From contig NZ_SSSR01000001.1 in assembly GCF_009469695.1 (NCBI RefSeq), positions 124,001-188,000 of the forward strand: a stretch of 64,000 nucleotides of DNA, read 5' to 3'. Positions 1-8,604 of the stretch are shown here, one piece after another. This DNA comes from Propionivibrio limicola. Its GTDB lineage: Bacteria > Pseudomonadota > Gammaproteobacteria > Burkholderiales > Rhodocyclaceae. Within the stretch, counting starts at the first letter, position 1. Every line of letters begins with the position of its first letter. The notes beneath the pieces were generated by a model that was given only the letters and a program-made list of their open reading frames with translations, was not told the DNA's origin and made no database searches. The position numbers and the translations under genes were made by a program.

Positions 1-77
1 GCATGCAGGAAGCGGCGCCCGGGAAGGGACCACCGCGACAGCCATTGCGAAGCCTGCGAAACGACACCGTTTCTCAT
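1..77 (-). CDS. partial start of the gene after mshP, probably mshQ
   Basis: Only the first 25 codons fit in the window (M-R-N-G-V-V-S-Q-A-S-Q-W...). The reading frame begins just after the mshP stop and runs off the edge. In Vibrio-type msh loci the gene after mshP is mshQ, so position suggests mshQ, but 25 residues cannot prove it. An in-frame ATG at 110 is an alternative start. The ATG at 77 is preferred because an AGAGA stretch precedes it and a basic, signal-like N-terminus follows. Confidence 0.4.
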   Translation of the reverse strand, partial: MRNGVVSQASQWLSRWSLPGRRFLH

Positions 78-112
78 GTGAAATTCTCTGGGTTCATCTC
101 TGTCAGCCATAT

Positions 113-604
113 TCATCGCCCGGCGACCACGGCAATTTCGCGCTCGATGTAGTTGGCGCCCGGCGCGAGATTCGGGCAGGTGCCGGGCGCAGCGCCGGTC
201 GGCTGGTTGCAGGCGGTCGCGACGATGCGGCGGATGACGAGCGGGACATCGCTCCCATCGTCGCCGACCTCGTTGTTCGTCGTCGCAACCTCCGCAAGCT
301 CGCACCTCACGGTCACCGTGAAGCCGGCCAGATTGCCGCCGGGCGCGAACGGCGCGCTCGCCCCGCAGGCGCCGTTTTTCAACAGGTTATAGACGCCCCA
401 CTCGGCCCCGGCGCGCGCCGCCTGGTACGCACAGCTGCCCTGGATGTCGGCCGCGTGGCCGATGTGCTGTCGCGTCGAGACATGGACGATGAACGCCGCC
501 AGCGCGGAGAGAATCACGAGCAGGAAAATCGCCGAGGCGAGCGCGAACCCTTGCCCGGCCCGCCGCGCGGAAAAAGTCGGCAGAAACTTCGAGCCCGTTT
601 TCAT
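113..604 (-). CDS. mshP: MSHA biogenesis protein MshP
   Basis: A 163-residue protein with a short basic leader, a GFALASAIFLLVILSALAAF hydrophobic helix at about residues 19-38, and a small Cys-containing periplasmic domain. This is the layout of MshP, a minor pilin-like component of the mannose-sensitive haemagglutinin type IV pilus. The helix lacks the classical FTLxE prepilin consensus, as is usual for MshP. The identification rests mainly on position: it overlaps mshO by 4 bp (ATGA) and follows mshE-G-F-B-A-C-D-O in the order known from Vibrio. It probably acts at the inner membrane or pilus tip. The paralogue PilX is the main alternative. Confidence 0.75.
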   Translation of the reverse strand: MKTGSKFLPTFSARRAGQGFALASAIFLLVILSALAAFIVHVSTRQHIGHAADIQGSCAYQAARAGAEWGVYNLLKNGACGASAPFAPGGNLAGFTVTVRCELAEVATTNNEVGDDGSDVPLVIRRIVATACNQPTGAAPGTCPNLAPGANYIEREIAVVAGR

Positions 605-1488
605 GGCGCGTTAACCACCTGCATCTGATGGACGAGCCGGACCGACTCGCCCGCATCCTCAAGCCGCAGGATCAGCGTCACGAGCCCGGTCCGCGTGTGC
701 ACGCCCGCGCTCGCAATGACCTCGTTGTAGTCGAAATCGCATTCGGCAACGTGGCCGACGAGCACTTGCGCCGCGACCCCGGCGGGCGGCGTCGGCTGGG
801 CGGAGGAAAACGGATAATCGGCATAGCGGAGCAGCCCGCCGGCAGCGGGCGTCCCGAAGTTCGGCGCACAGGCGTAAGTCACCGGCCGTCGCACCACATG
901 GAAGCGCGCGGAAGGCGACGGCGCCGGGAACTGAATCGAGGAGAAAGTCAGCGTATGCGCGGCGGCGTCCGTGCTGAAAAGGCTCGCATTGGAATTGGAG
1001 GTGGAGAGCGCCGCACGGTTATTGCCGGCGTAGGCATCGGACGCACTCCCCGGCCCGAGGTTGAAGAGCACGACGCTCTCGCCCGCCGCGTAGACGGGAA
1101 CCGGCCCGAGCACGTCGAACGACGAATCGGCGTTGCTGAAATCGAGGACGTCACCGGCCCCGCCGGCCGTCGGATACTGGCGGTAGCGCCCGCCGCCCGA
1201 CGTGGGAATGAATTCGAGGTAGGTCACGCCGCCCGAGACGACGACGCGCACGCTGTTCGGCAGCGCCGTTCGCAGGTCGCGGGCGATGCGCCGAATCGCC
1301 GTATCGGCGTTTTCCGTCAATTCGGCGCGCCGCGCGGTATCGACGTACGCATTGATCGGCCCCGGGATGAAAACGGCGACCATCGAAGCGATGATGCCGG
1401 TGATCACGATCACCGTGATCAGCTCGACAAGCGTGAATCCGCCGGACCGGGCGGCGGGAGGGGGGCGGAAAAAACGGTGATCGTTCAT
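601..1488 (-). CDS. mshO: MSHA biogenesis protein MshO (minor pilin)
   Basis: A 295-residue protein with a type IV prepilin leader: G-G-F-T-L-V-E-L at about residues 16-23, cleavage expected after the second Gly, and the conserved Glu at mature position 5. A hydrophobic helix follows, then a long C-terminal beta-rich domain. Large minor pilins of this size in msh operons are MshO, related to PilW. The start overlaps the end of mshD by 4 bp and the end overlaps mshP by 4 bp, so the set is translationally coupled. Its role in priming pilus assembly comes from the family. Confidence 0.85.
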   Translation of the reverse strand: MNDHRFFRPPPAARSGGFTLVELITVIVITGIIASMVAVFIPGPINAYVDTARRAELTENADTAIRRIARDLRTALPNSVRVVVSGGVTYLEFIPTSGGGRYRQYPTAGGAGDVLDFSNADSSFDVLGPVPVYAAGESVVLFNLGPGSASDAYAGNNRAALSTSNSNASLFSTDAAAHTLTFSSIQFPAPSPSARFHVVRRPVTYACAPNFGTPAAGGLLRYADYPFSSAQPTPPAGVAAQVLVGHVAECDFDYNEVIASAGVHTRTGLVTLILRLEDAGESVRLVHQMQVVNAP

Positions 1489-2063
1489 GGGATGTCGTTC
1501 GGCGCGTAGCGGGCGCGGTAGCCTTCGAGCGTGAAGGACTGGCCGCCCGGGCCGGTCGCCGTCACGGAGATCCTGAGCGCGTTGCCGCTCGCCTCGGTGA
1601 TCGTGTTCAGCACCACCGGCGCCACGGCCACGCTCGCCGAATAGCCGCCGAGGTAAGGCACGGCAACGCCGGCCACGTCGGTGATCGCTGCCAGCGCGAG
1701 GCCGTTGTAGTCGTTCACGTTGTCGAACGGCCGCGCATCACCAGCCTCCGGCCCCATCGCCTCCGGCGTCGTGGCGCAATCGCCGGGTCCCGTCGCCGTT
1801 TCGGCCTTCGCGTCGTCGGGATCGCAGTAGGTAAACGCCGCCTGCTGGACTTCCTCCATCAGCGCTTCGGCGATCGAGACGAGCTGCCGCTCGACCATCG
1901 GGTCGGCGCTGCCGCGAACGCTGACGTTGAACGCCAAAAGGATTCCGGCCAGCCCGACCGAGATGACAACCATCGCGACGATCAGCTCGACGAGCGTCAC
2001 GCCGCGCTGGCGGGAACGCTGCCCAGTCACGCGGCGATCAGGGGCAGACGACGGCATGGACAT
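1485..2063 (-). CDS. mshD: MSHA pilin-like protein MshD
   Basis: Type IV prepilin-like protein with an R-G-V-T-L-V-E-L cleavage region, then a hydrophobic helix (IVAMVVISVGLAGILLAF) and a roughly 150-residue C-terminal domain. The frame is open further upstream to 2108. The ATG at 2063 is chosen because it leaves a normal-length basic leader and only a 26-bp overlap with mshC; ATG 2057 is equally possible. Position between mshC and mshO identifies it as MshD, a minor pilin of the MSHA pilus (PilV-like). Confidence 0.8.
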   Translation of the reverse strand: MSMPSSAPDRRVTGQRSRQRGVTLVELIVAMVVISVGLAGILLAFNVSVRGSADPMVERQLVSIAEALMEEVQQAAFTYCDPDDAKAETATGPGDCATTPEAMGPEAGDARPFDNVNDYNGLALAAITDVAGVAVPYLGGYSASVAVAPVVLNTITEASGNALRISVTATGPGGQSFTLEGYRARYAPNDIP

Positions 2064-2547
2064 ACCCCGTTCCCGCCTCGACGGCGAGGCAGAAGGCGCC
2101 GTCGCCATTGACTCTCAAGCCCGCCGCGTCGGCCTGGCCCAGCGCATCAAAACGGATCGTCGCAGGAAGCGCCGCCGTTGCGCCGTTCGCCGCGAGCGAA
2201 ACGCCGTCCGGCATCGCGACCGACAGCGCCGCGCCGGTCGCAGGATCGACCACCGCTCGCCCGTCGCACGCCGCCGGCGGCGGCGACGAAGCCTGCGTCA
2301 CTCCCAGCCCACCCGACGTCACCGCGACGCACACCTGCCGCCGCTGCGCGACCGCCTGCTGGCGGGCAAAGCGCAAGGACGACGAAACCTCGTCGAAAGC
2401 GCCCCGCGTGTCAAACGTCTGCCGGTCGGCGAAGCGTGGAATGATCGCGACCGACAGGATGCCGACGAGGACGAGGATCACGATGAGCTCGACAAGCGTG
2501 AAACCGCCAGTCAAGGCCGGATAGGAAGCGGGATGTGTTTTATTCAC
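2038..2547 (-). CDS. mshC: MSHA pilin-like protein MshC (GspH/FimT type)
   Basis: Prepilin-like protein: T-G-G-F-T-L-V-E-L-I leader region, hydrophobic helix, then a GspH/FimT-like domain with the typical F-A-R-Q-Q-A-V-A-Q-R-R stretch. The GTG at 2547 is chosen as start. The only upstream ATG (2631) would place the first codons inside a strong stem-loop and give an unusually long leader. Neither start has a convincing ribosome-binding site, so the N-terminus is uncertain. The gene follows the major pilin mshA, separated by hairpins that may lower its expression. Confidence 0.8.
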   Translation of the reverse strand: MNKTHPASYPALTGGFTLVELIVILVLVGILSVAIIPRFADRQTFDTRGAFDEVSSSLRFARQQAVAQRRQVCVAVTSGGLGVTQASSPPPAACDGRAVVDPATGAALSVAMPDGVSLAANGATAALPATIRFDALGQADAAGLRVNGDGAFCLAVEAGTGYVHAVVCP

Positions 2548-2601
2548 AAGAAAAAGACCGCCACGGAATCGTGGATTGGACGCCTTGCGCGACCTGACAC
2601 A

Positions 2602-2653
2602 AGAAGAGGGGCCAAGCCCCTCTTCTCTCATCGAAAAACCGGGGTCTGTCCCC
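2602..2653 (-). terminator. tandem stem-loops between mshA and mshC
   Basis: Two hairpins follow the mshA stop on the minus strand. The first (2641-2653) is a GGGG/CCCC stem with a 5-nt loop, followed by a T5 tract at 2638-2634. The second is a perfect 11-bp stem (2602-2612 with 2616-2626, 3-nt loop). Together they look like a partial terminator or an mRNA-stabilising structure that would separate abundant pilin mRNA from the downstream minor-pilin genes. Confidence 0.6.
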
Positions 2654-2675
2654 TATTTGGTGCTATTTTTTCCTA

Positions 2676-3122
2676 TCAGTTCGTACACGCCACATATGCT
2701 GTAGCAGACTGCTCCGCTGAACCCAGCGTTCTCTTGATAGTGCATTGCACAGTCGTCCCCGAAGAACATGCTTTAGGCGTTCCACCTTCAATCTGTGCTT
2801 TATCCTTCGCTGTTGCCGCACCACTCTGAAGAGTGATGCTACCCGTAAGAAGGTTAGTCTGATTTGCAAGAACAGAGTTCGCGGCTCCTGCGCAAGCATC
2901 AGTAGTATCCGAAACATTCACACAAGTCCCACCAGACTTGCACTTAGCATAATTAAGATTCGATGCGCCAGTAATCGCTCCGGCAACCGCTTCAATTGCA
3001 GCCTTATCCGCCTCGTCAGTCATGCTAATGAATTTCGGCAGCGCGGTCGCAGCCAGAATGCCGAGGATCACGATGACGACGACGAGTTCGATGAGGGTAA
3101 AGCCTTGTTGCGTGTGTTTCAT
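2676..3122 (-). CDS. mshA: MSHA major pilin MshA
   Basis: A 148-residue type IV pilin. A short leader M-K-H-T-Q-Q-G is followed by [17 protein letters not shown], with Glu5 of the mature form. The mature part has four cysteines in its C-terminal half, enough for two disulfides. The ATG at 3122 has a GGAG ribosome-binding site about 9 nt upstream, so the longer open frame to 3332 is rejected. It is the structural subunit of the pilus, secreted across the inner membrane and processed by a prepilin peptidase. GC content in the variable region is lower than in the neighbouring genes, suggesting different selection or exchange. Confidence 0.88.
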   Translation of the reverse strand: MKHTQQGFTLIELVVVIVILGILAATALPKFISMTDEADKAAIEAVAGAITGASNLNYAKCKSGGTCVNVSDTTDACAGAANSVLANQTNLLTGSITLQSGAATAKDKAQIEGGTPKACSSGTTVQCTIKRTLGSAEQSATAYVACTN

Positions 3123-3147
3123 GGTTTTCACTCCATTTAGGTAAAAA

Positions 3148-3720
3148 TCAACAGCCGGTGATCGTGAGCCCGCTGACCGTGGCGGCGGCGTTGGCCGCGG
3201 TCGATTGGGTGTAGGTGAAGTTGCAGTTGCCCGGCGTCGGCGCGCCGAGGACGCCGAACGTCGCGACGGTTCCGGAGATCGAGTAGGTGTAGCCTTCGGC
3301 CTGCAGTTCGGTTTGCGTCGGTTTGAACACACCGGTCAACCCGGCGGCCGAAAGGATTCCGGCGTTGCCGGAAAAATCGGTGACGGCCGGGTAGCCATAG
3401 ACCATGTAAACGAGGCCATTCTCGGTGCAGACGGTTCCGGTGGCGCCGGCGGCGTTCGACGCCGTTCCGCCGTCCGAACAGGCGGTCGTGTCAGCGATCC
3501 CGCCCCGCGCCAGCGTCGTGGCGTGGACAAGCGTCGAAGCGGCCATGACGCTGCCGCGCGCGGCTTGCAGCTTGGCGATCCGCGCGTCGCGCTGGAGGTT
3601 GGTGAAGCGCGGCAACGCGACAGCCGCGAGGATGCCAAGGATGATCACAACGACGATCAGTTCGATCAGCGTGAAGCCGCGCTCGCTCCGTGGGAGGCTA
3701 CGGTCACGCCAGTCATTCAT
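3148..3720 (-). CDS. mshB: MSHA pilin-like protein MshB
   Basis: A 190-residue prepilin with leader R-S-E-R-G, then [17 protein letters not shown] and [12 protein letters not shown], the MshA/MshB subfamily signature. It lies directly upstream of mshA (25-bp gap), as mshB does in Vibrio. The ATG at 3720 gives a normal short leader; the frame is open to 3771, but no good ribosome-binding site favours the longer form. Inferred role: minor pilin. Confidence 0.8.
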   Translation of the reverse strand: MNDWRDRSLPRSERGFTLIELIVVVIILGILAAVALPRFTNLQRDARIAKLQAARGSVMAASTLVHATTLARGGIADTTACSDGGTASNAAGATGTVCTENGLVYMVYGYPAVTDFSGNAGILSAAGLTGVFKPTQTELQAEGYTYSISGTVATFGVLGAPTPGNCNFTYTQSTAANAAATVSGLTITGC

Positions 3721-3806
3721 TCGGTAGTTCACTCTGTTTTCCAAGGAATATCCAAAGTAGCGGAATGGCATTTAACCACAACGTCCTCGGCAAACACAAT
3801 GAAGAA

Positions 3807-4301
3807 TCAAAAGCTTGAAGGACTTTTACCAACGCCCCCCGAATCGGCGTGGCTAATACACCACTCTTCGACCCGCTGCAGTCCGATTCCGGAAAGACTC
3901 GCGCGTGCGTTAGCCGCCTGCGGGCCGTCGACGAGGCGGAAACGCGCCTCGCGGCCGGAGCGGAAGCGGTAGGCAAGCTCACCGCGCACGCGGTCGTAGA
4001 ACCAGACGCCGTCCCCGGAGGACGCCGGAGGCGCGCCGTCGATCTCGCCGAGGTAGTTCGGCGGACGCCGGCCGATCCAGACCAGCGGGTTGCCGCTCGC
4101 CGGCAGTTCGCCGCCGACGGCCTGGTGGTGGGCGATCCGGTCGAGGAGTTCGATGCGGATCGCCGCCGCCTCGCTCTGGACAGCGGCTTCCTCGAAGTCC
4201 TCGCGCACCCGCTCAAGCGCGCGGGCCAAAAGAAGCGCGAGGACGCCGACGACCGCGATCGAGATCGCGAACTCGAATTTCCGCATGCCGGCCCGCCCCA
4301 T
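3807..4301 (-). CDS. mshF: MSHA biogenesis protein MshF
   Basis: A protein of about 164 residues with one N-terminal transmembrane helix (F-A-I-S-I-A-V-V-G-V-L-A-L-L-L-A) and a small periplasmic domain with a W-F-Y-D segment. It sits between mshG and mshB, the position of MshF in known loci. It has no prepilin cleavage motif. GTG 4304, ATG 4301 and ATG 4286 are all possible starts; 4301 lies 4 bp after the mshG stop. Its exact function in the family is poorly understood. Confidence 0.7.
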   Translation of the reverse strand: MGRAGMRKFEFAISIAVVGVLALLLARALERVREDFEEAAVQSEAAAIRIELLDRIAHHQAVGGELPASGNPLVWIGRRPPNYLGEIDGAPPASSGDGVWFYDRVRGELAYRFRSGREARFRLVDGPQAANARASLSGIGLQRVEEWCISHADSGGVGKSPSSF

Positions 4302-4305
4302 CACC

Positions 4306-5553
4306 TTACCGCTTGACCGCGACCTTGCCGAGGTCCCACATCGGCAGGAAGATGCCGAGCGCGAGAATCAGCACCATCACGCCGAGCAGCACGATGAGGA
4401 TCGGCTCGATTTGCTGACCGAGCGTTTTGAGTTCGTATTCGACTTCCTGCCGGTACATGTCGCCGATTTCGGCCATCATGTCGTCGACCGCGCCCGACTC
4501 TTCGCCAACAGCAATCATCTGCAGGACGACCGGGGTAAAGATGCCGGCGCTGATCGCGGCGCGCAGCAGGCTTTCGCCGCGCTCGACGTTCTCGCGCATG
4601 CTCTCGACGCGGCGCGAAATGAAGACGTTATCGACTGTCTGCGCCGAATTGGAGAGCGCCTGCATCACCGGCACGCCACTGCGAATGCCGAGCGCGAAAC
4701 TGCGCGAGAAGCGCGACAGCGCCGCCTTGTGCAGGATTTTCCCGGCAATCGGGATTTTCAGCGACAGCCTATCCCAATCATGCCGCCCGGCGGCCGTCTT
4801 GACCCATGCGCGGAAGGCGCCAATCGCTGCCAGCAAGCCGACCAACATAACCGGCCAATAATCAACCATGAAATTCGAGAACCCGAGCAGCACGCGCGTC
4901 ATCAATGGCAACTGGGCACCGAAACCGGCAAACACTTTGGCAAAAGCCGGAATGACGAAGATGTTGACGACGACGATCGCCGCTGCCATCGCCAGCACGA
5001 CGAACATCGGATAACGCAGCGCCGATTTGACCTGTTCGCGCATGTAGCGTTCGAACTCCAGATGCTCGAAGAGACGGAAGAACACTTCTTCGAGCAAACC
5101 AGTCGCTTCGCCGACGCGCACCATCGACAGGTAGAACGGAGAAAACACGCGCGGATGGCGAGCCAGCGCCTGTGATAGTTCGCGCCCCGCTTCCAGACTC
5201 TCGCGCACTTCACCGATCACGCGCCGCAGTTCCGGATTGATCGCCGCCTCCTGCAAACCGGCCAGCGCGCGCATGATTGGAACGCCGGACTTGAGCAGCG
5301 TGTGCAACTGGCGGCTGAACAACAGCAGGTCGATATGGGAGACGCGCGCCGGGAGCAGGGAAACATTCAGACCGGCACCTGCTTTCCCGGCCGCCCCGTC
5401 CGTGCGCGTTTTCGTTTCCCGGATTTCAACGGGAATCAGCCCCTGCCCCGACAGCATCTCGGCAACACTGCCCGGACTTACGTTTTCGACGACGCCTTCG
5501 ACGAGACCGCCTCCGGCATTGCGTGCTTTGTAGGCAAAGGTCGCCACCGTCAA
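4306..5553 (-). CDS. mshG: MSHA biogenesis inner-membrane platform protein MshG (GspF/PilC family)
   Basis: A 415-residue GspF/PilC-family protein with two T2SSF domains (about residues 75-195 and 278-400), each ending in hydrophobic helices. It has the usual G-E-A/G-E-E-S-G motifs (R-V-G-E-A-T-G and A-V-G-E-E-S-G). It forms the inner-membrane platform that works with the MshE ATPase. The frame begins with TTG overlapping the mshE stop (TTGA), or with GTG 6 nt later. There is no ATG, so it probably relies on translational coupling. Confidence 0.9.
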   Translation of the reverse strand: MTVATFAYKARNAGGGLVEGVVENVSPGSVAEMLSGQGLIPVEIRETKTRTDGAAGKAGAGLNVSLLPARVSHIDLLLFSRQLHTLLKSGVPIMRALAGLQEAAINPELRRVIGEVRESLEAGRELSQALARHPRVFSPFYLSMVRVGEATGLLEEVFFRLFEHLEFERYMREQVKSALRYPMFVVLAMAAAIVVVNIFVIPAFAKVFAGFGAQLPLMTRVLLGFSNFMVDYWPVMLVGLLAAIGAFRAWVKTAAGRHDWDRLSLKIPIAGKILHKAALSRFSRSFALGIRSGVPVMQALSNSAQTVDNVFISRRVESMRENVERGESLLRAAISAGIFTPVVLQMIAVGEESGAVDDMMAEIGDMYRQEVEYELKTLGQQIEPILIVLLGVMVLILALGIFLPMWDLGKVAVKR

Positions 5554-7256
5554 TCCTCGAACTGGACGCTGATCCGCATGGCTTCCTCAACGGTCGTCCG
5601 TCCCTGCACGACCTGCCGCACGGCATCGCGGCGCAAGGTTTCACCGGCCATCTGCCGGCGCGCCGCCTGGACAAACAGTGCCAAGTCCTCGCCGTTGAGC
5701 GCCTCGACGAGATCGTTGCTCATTTCGAGCATCTCGTAGACGGCCGTCCGCCCCTGGTAGCCCGTTCCACCGCAGTGCGCGCAGCCACGCCCGCGCTGGT
5801 AATGCTGCCGATCGACGGTATCGCCCAACTCGTAGCGCAGCCATTCGCGTTCGTTCGGGGTCGGCGTATAGGATTCGGCGCAGTTTTCGCAGACGAGGCG
5901 GACTAGCCGCTGGGCCAGCACCAGCTGCAGCGACAACGCCACCATGTAGCGCGGCACGCCCATGTCGAGCAAGCGAATCGGCGTTGAAACCACGTCGTTG
6001 GTGTGCAGCGTCGAAAGCACCATGTGGCCGGTCATCGCGGCCCGCATGCCGATTTCCGCCGTCATCTGATCGCGCATTTCGCCGACCAGAATGATGTCCG
6101 GGTCCTGCCGCAGCGCCGACCGCAGCACCCGTTCGAAAGAGAGATCGATTTTCTCGTGCACCTGGACCTGATTGATGCCGGGCAAGCGGTATTCGACCGG
6201 GTCTTCGACGGTGATGACCTTTTTTTCCGTCGTATTGAGTTCGGCCAGCGTCGCGTAAAGCGTCGTCGTCTTGCCGCTCCCCGTGGGGCCGGTGACCAGC
6301 ACCATGCCGCTCGGCCGCCGAACGGCTTTGCGCAGACGTTCCAGAACAGGCGCCGGCATATTGAGCCGCTCAAGACCGAGCAGGCCCGTGTTCTGGTTGA
6401 GCAATCGCATGACCACCGATTCGCCGAACTGCGTCGGCATGGTCGATATGCGCACGTCGACCATCGTATTGCGCACCTTGATGGCGAAACGACCGTCGAG
6501 GGGCAAGCGCTTCTCCGAGATATCGAGACCGGATATCAACTTCAGGCGCAAGGCCAGTGCCGACGCAATCTTGCTGTCGGCCTCCATCTGCACATAGAGA
6601 ACGCCGTCGATGCGGAAGCGGACGCGCAGCGAGCGCTCCTGCGGCTCGATGTGGATATCGGACGCCCGCGTGCGCATGGCCTCTTCGAAAACCGTTTGCA
6701 ACAGCTTGACGACGGGCGCTTCTTCAGCGCCCGTGGCCGCCCCGAGCAGTTCGCCGAACTCGACCGGCACGTCGCCCAAGTCCTCGGTCAATTCGCGCGC
6801 CAGGCCGCTGATCTCGTCGGTGCGCCGATAAACGCGGTCGATGAGCGCCAGCAACTGGCTTTCGGCCACCACGGCCAGTTCGACCTCGCGGCGCGTCAGA
6901 CGCAGGATGTCATCGTAAGCCTGCAGATCGGTCGGATCGACAAACCCGACCTGTAAATGCCCATGAATCTCGCCGAGCACAACGGCGCGAAAACGCCGCG
7001 CCTGCGCTTCTGTGAGCAGGTTGATCAATTCCGGATTCGGGTTGAACTGCTTGAGATCAACAAAAGGCGCGTTCAACTGGCGGGCCAGCGCACGCGAGAT
7101 CGCTTCCTCGGTGGCAAACGAGCTTTCGACGACAATGCGCCCGAGCTTACGGCCACTGCGTTTCTGTTCCTCAAGGGCAAATTTGAGCTGCTCTTCGGTC
7201 AGCACTCCTTGCTGGATCAGCAAGTCACCGAGTCTGATTTTTTCCGGACGCGCCAT
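5550..7256 (-). CDS. mshE: MSHA pilus extension ATPase MshE with c-di-GMP-binding N-domain
   Basis: A 568-residue GspE/PilB-type secretion ATPase. Residues 8-31 (R-L-G-D-L-L...Q) and 37-60 (K-L-G-R-I-V...Q) are two successive MshEN motifs, the c-di-GMP-binding element defined in MshE homologues. A T2SSE domain follows with Walker A GPTGSGKT (323-330), a Walker B/Asp box region (D-I-I-L-V-G-E-M-R-D) and a zinc-binding tetracysteine site (C-E-N-C...C-A-H-C). It powers pilin polymerisation at the inner-membrane base. It is the first msh gene on this strand; mshH-N are not in the window upstream. A diguanylate-cyclase-like gene lies just upstream. Confidence 0.93.
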   Translation of the reverse strand: MARPEKIRLGDLLIQQGVLTEEQLKFALEEQKRSGRKLGRIVVESSFATEEAISRALARQLNAPFVDLKQFNPNPELINLLTEAQARRFRAVVLGEIHGHLQVGFVDPTDLQAYDDILRLTRREVELAVVAESQLLALIDRVYRRTDEISGLARELTEDLGDVPVEFGELLGAATGAEEAPVVKLLQTVFEEAMRTRASDIHIEPQERSLRVRFRIDGVLYVQMEADSKIASALALRLKLISGLDISEKRLPLDGRFAIKVRNTMVDVRISTMPTQFGESVVMRLLNQNTGLLGLERLNMPAPVLERLRKAVRRPSGMVLVTGPTGSGKTTTLYATLAELNTTEKKVITVEDPVEYRLPGINQVQVHEKIDLSFERVLRSALRQDPDIILVGEMRDQMTAEIGMRAAMTGHMVLSTLHTNDVVSTPIRLLDMGVPRYMVALSLQLVLAQRLVRLVCENCAESYTPTPNEREWLRYELGDTVDRQHYQRGRGCAHCGGTGYQGRTAVYEMLEMSNDLVEALNGEDLALFVQAARRQMAGETLRRDAVRQVVQGRTTVEEAMRISVQFED

Positions 7257-7389
7257 TCAGATTCCAGTCGTTTTTATGGGTGGTACGCGGGGCCACCGAT
7301 TCTATCCGAATCATGGTCGCAAAGTGTTTTCAAGGTTTCCTGAACCAACCGAAAACCTGCACCTCTCCCCTGATCGGCGACGCCATGGA

Positions 7390-8604
7390 TCAAGAACCCG
7401 CGGGAGTTTCTCTTTCGTAAAACCGGATCGTATTGCGCCCGGCCTCCTTGGCCTGGTACATCGCCACGTCGGCCCATTTGAGAACGTCGGGCGGCGTCGC
7501 TTCGTGGTTGATGAAAATGACGACACCGATGCTGGCCGTGCAGCGATGCTCGATGAGCTGGTCAGGCGCGCCGGCTTTCTTCACGGTCAGCACATGCGGT
7601 TCGGCCAGCACATGCGGTTCGGCCAGCACATGGTGGATTTTCTCGGCGACGATGCGCGCCTGCACGGTCGATTCGGCGCGGCTCGTGTCGAGTTCGCTCA
7701 AGACGACGACAAACTCGTCGCCACCGAAGCGTGCAACGGTGTCGGTTTCACGCACGCAATCGGTCAGCCGCCGGGCGACCTGCTCCAGCAGAAGGTCGCC
7801 GACGGGATGGCCGTGCGTATCGTTAAGCGGCTTGAAATTATCGAGATCGAGGAACATCAGCGCGGCATAACGACCGCTGCGCCGGCTGGCGGCCATCACC
7901 AGCCCAAGCCGGTCGTCGAGCAGGCGACGATTCGGCAAGCCGGTCAGCGCATCGTAGAAGGCCAGGCCGCGAATCTTCTCTTCGGCCTGATGGCGTTCGA
8001 TGACGAGCAGCACCAGATTGGCGTAGCTCTTGATCAGTTCGATGCTGTCGTCCGCGTCAATTCCCGCCCCCTGAACTGACTCGCGCCGGTAGAGCGCGAT
8101 TGAGCCGAGCACCTTGCCGGACGGGTCCTTGAGAAGATGCGTGAGGCAAGCGCGCAGACCAATTTGCTCCGCCATCTCGCGGCGAGGCCCGGACGCCGGA
8201 TGCGCCAGAAGATTGTCGATAACAAGCGTATCGGCAAAATCCCGGCCGAGGTCGGCATAACGTTCGGCCACGACGGTACGATCCACGGCCCGCACATAGT
8301 CTTCCGGCAAACTCGGCGCCGCCACCACTCGCAGCGCCTCCCCTGCTTCATCGAGCAGCCGGATCGAGCAAAAAACGCCGGGATGCAAGGCTTCGATCCG
8401 ATGCGCGAGCAAATCGAGGACTTCATGCAGCATTTGTCCCGCGTTGATCCGGCAGAGGATCTCGTTGTTCAGTTCAAGCTCCCGCGTACGCCGGAGCAAC
8501 GCCAGCTCGGCCACTTTTCTCGCCGTAATGTCCTGCATGGCGCCGACCAGTCTTACGGTCTTGCCATCGCGCTGGATAGCCTCGCCACGGCTATGAATCC
8601 ACAC
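7390..8604 (-). CDS. PAS(end)-GAF-GGDEF half of an interrupted diguanylate cyclase
   Basis: This frame continues exactly, without a shift, from the preceding gene across a single TAG codon at 8605-8607. It opens with V-W-I-H-S-R-G-E-A, the last strand of a PAS domain, then a GAF domain (about residues 45-205) and a complete GGDEF domain with R-F-G-G-D-E-F (292-298). An RETD inhibitory I-site lies five residues before GGDEF. The catalytic half is therefore intact, but it has lost its periplasmic sensor unless the amber codon is read through. A GTG directly after the stop could allow reinitiation. There is no EAL domain. An 18-bp tandem duplication lies in the GGDEF domain. Confidence 0.8.
   Translation of the reverse strand: MWIHSRGEAIQRDGKTVRLVGAMQDITARKVAELALLRRTRELELNNEILCRINAGQMLHEVLDLLAHRIEALHPGVFCSIRLLDEAGEALRVVAAPSLPEDYVRAVDRTVVAERYADLGRDFADTLVIDNLLAHPASGPRREMAEQIGLRACLTHLLKDPSGKVLGSIALYRRESVQGAGIDADDSIELIKSYANLVLLVIERHQAEEKIRGLAFYDALTGLPNRRLLDDRLGLVMAASRRSGRYAALMFLDLDNFKPLNDTHGHPVGDLLLEQVARRLTDCVRETDTVARFGGDEFVVVLSELDTSRAESTVQARIVAEKIHHVLAEPHVLAEPHVLTVKKAGAPDQLIEHRCTASIGVVIFINHEATPPDVLKWADVAMYQAKEAGRNTIRFYERETPAGS
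7588..7632 (-). repeat. 18-bp tandem repeat inside the GGDEF coding region
   Basis: The unit cagcacatgcggttcggc occurs twice head-to-tail (7588-7605, 7606-7623), followed by a 9-bp partial copy. It encodes repeated H-V-L-A-E-P and keeps the frame. It falls after the GGDEF signature, in a surface loop or helix region, where an insertion might be tolerated. Confidence 0.9.

Noticed and set aside
2547-2631. ATG at 2631 as the mshC start
   Set aside because: It begins at the foot of a strong hairpin, has no ribosome-binding site and gives an abnormally long prepilin leader.
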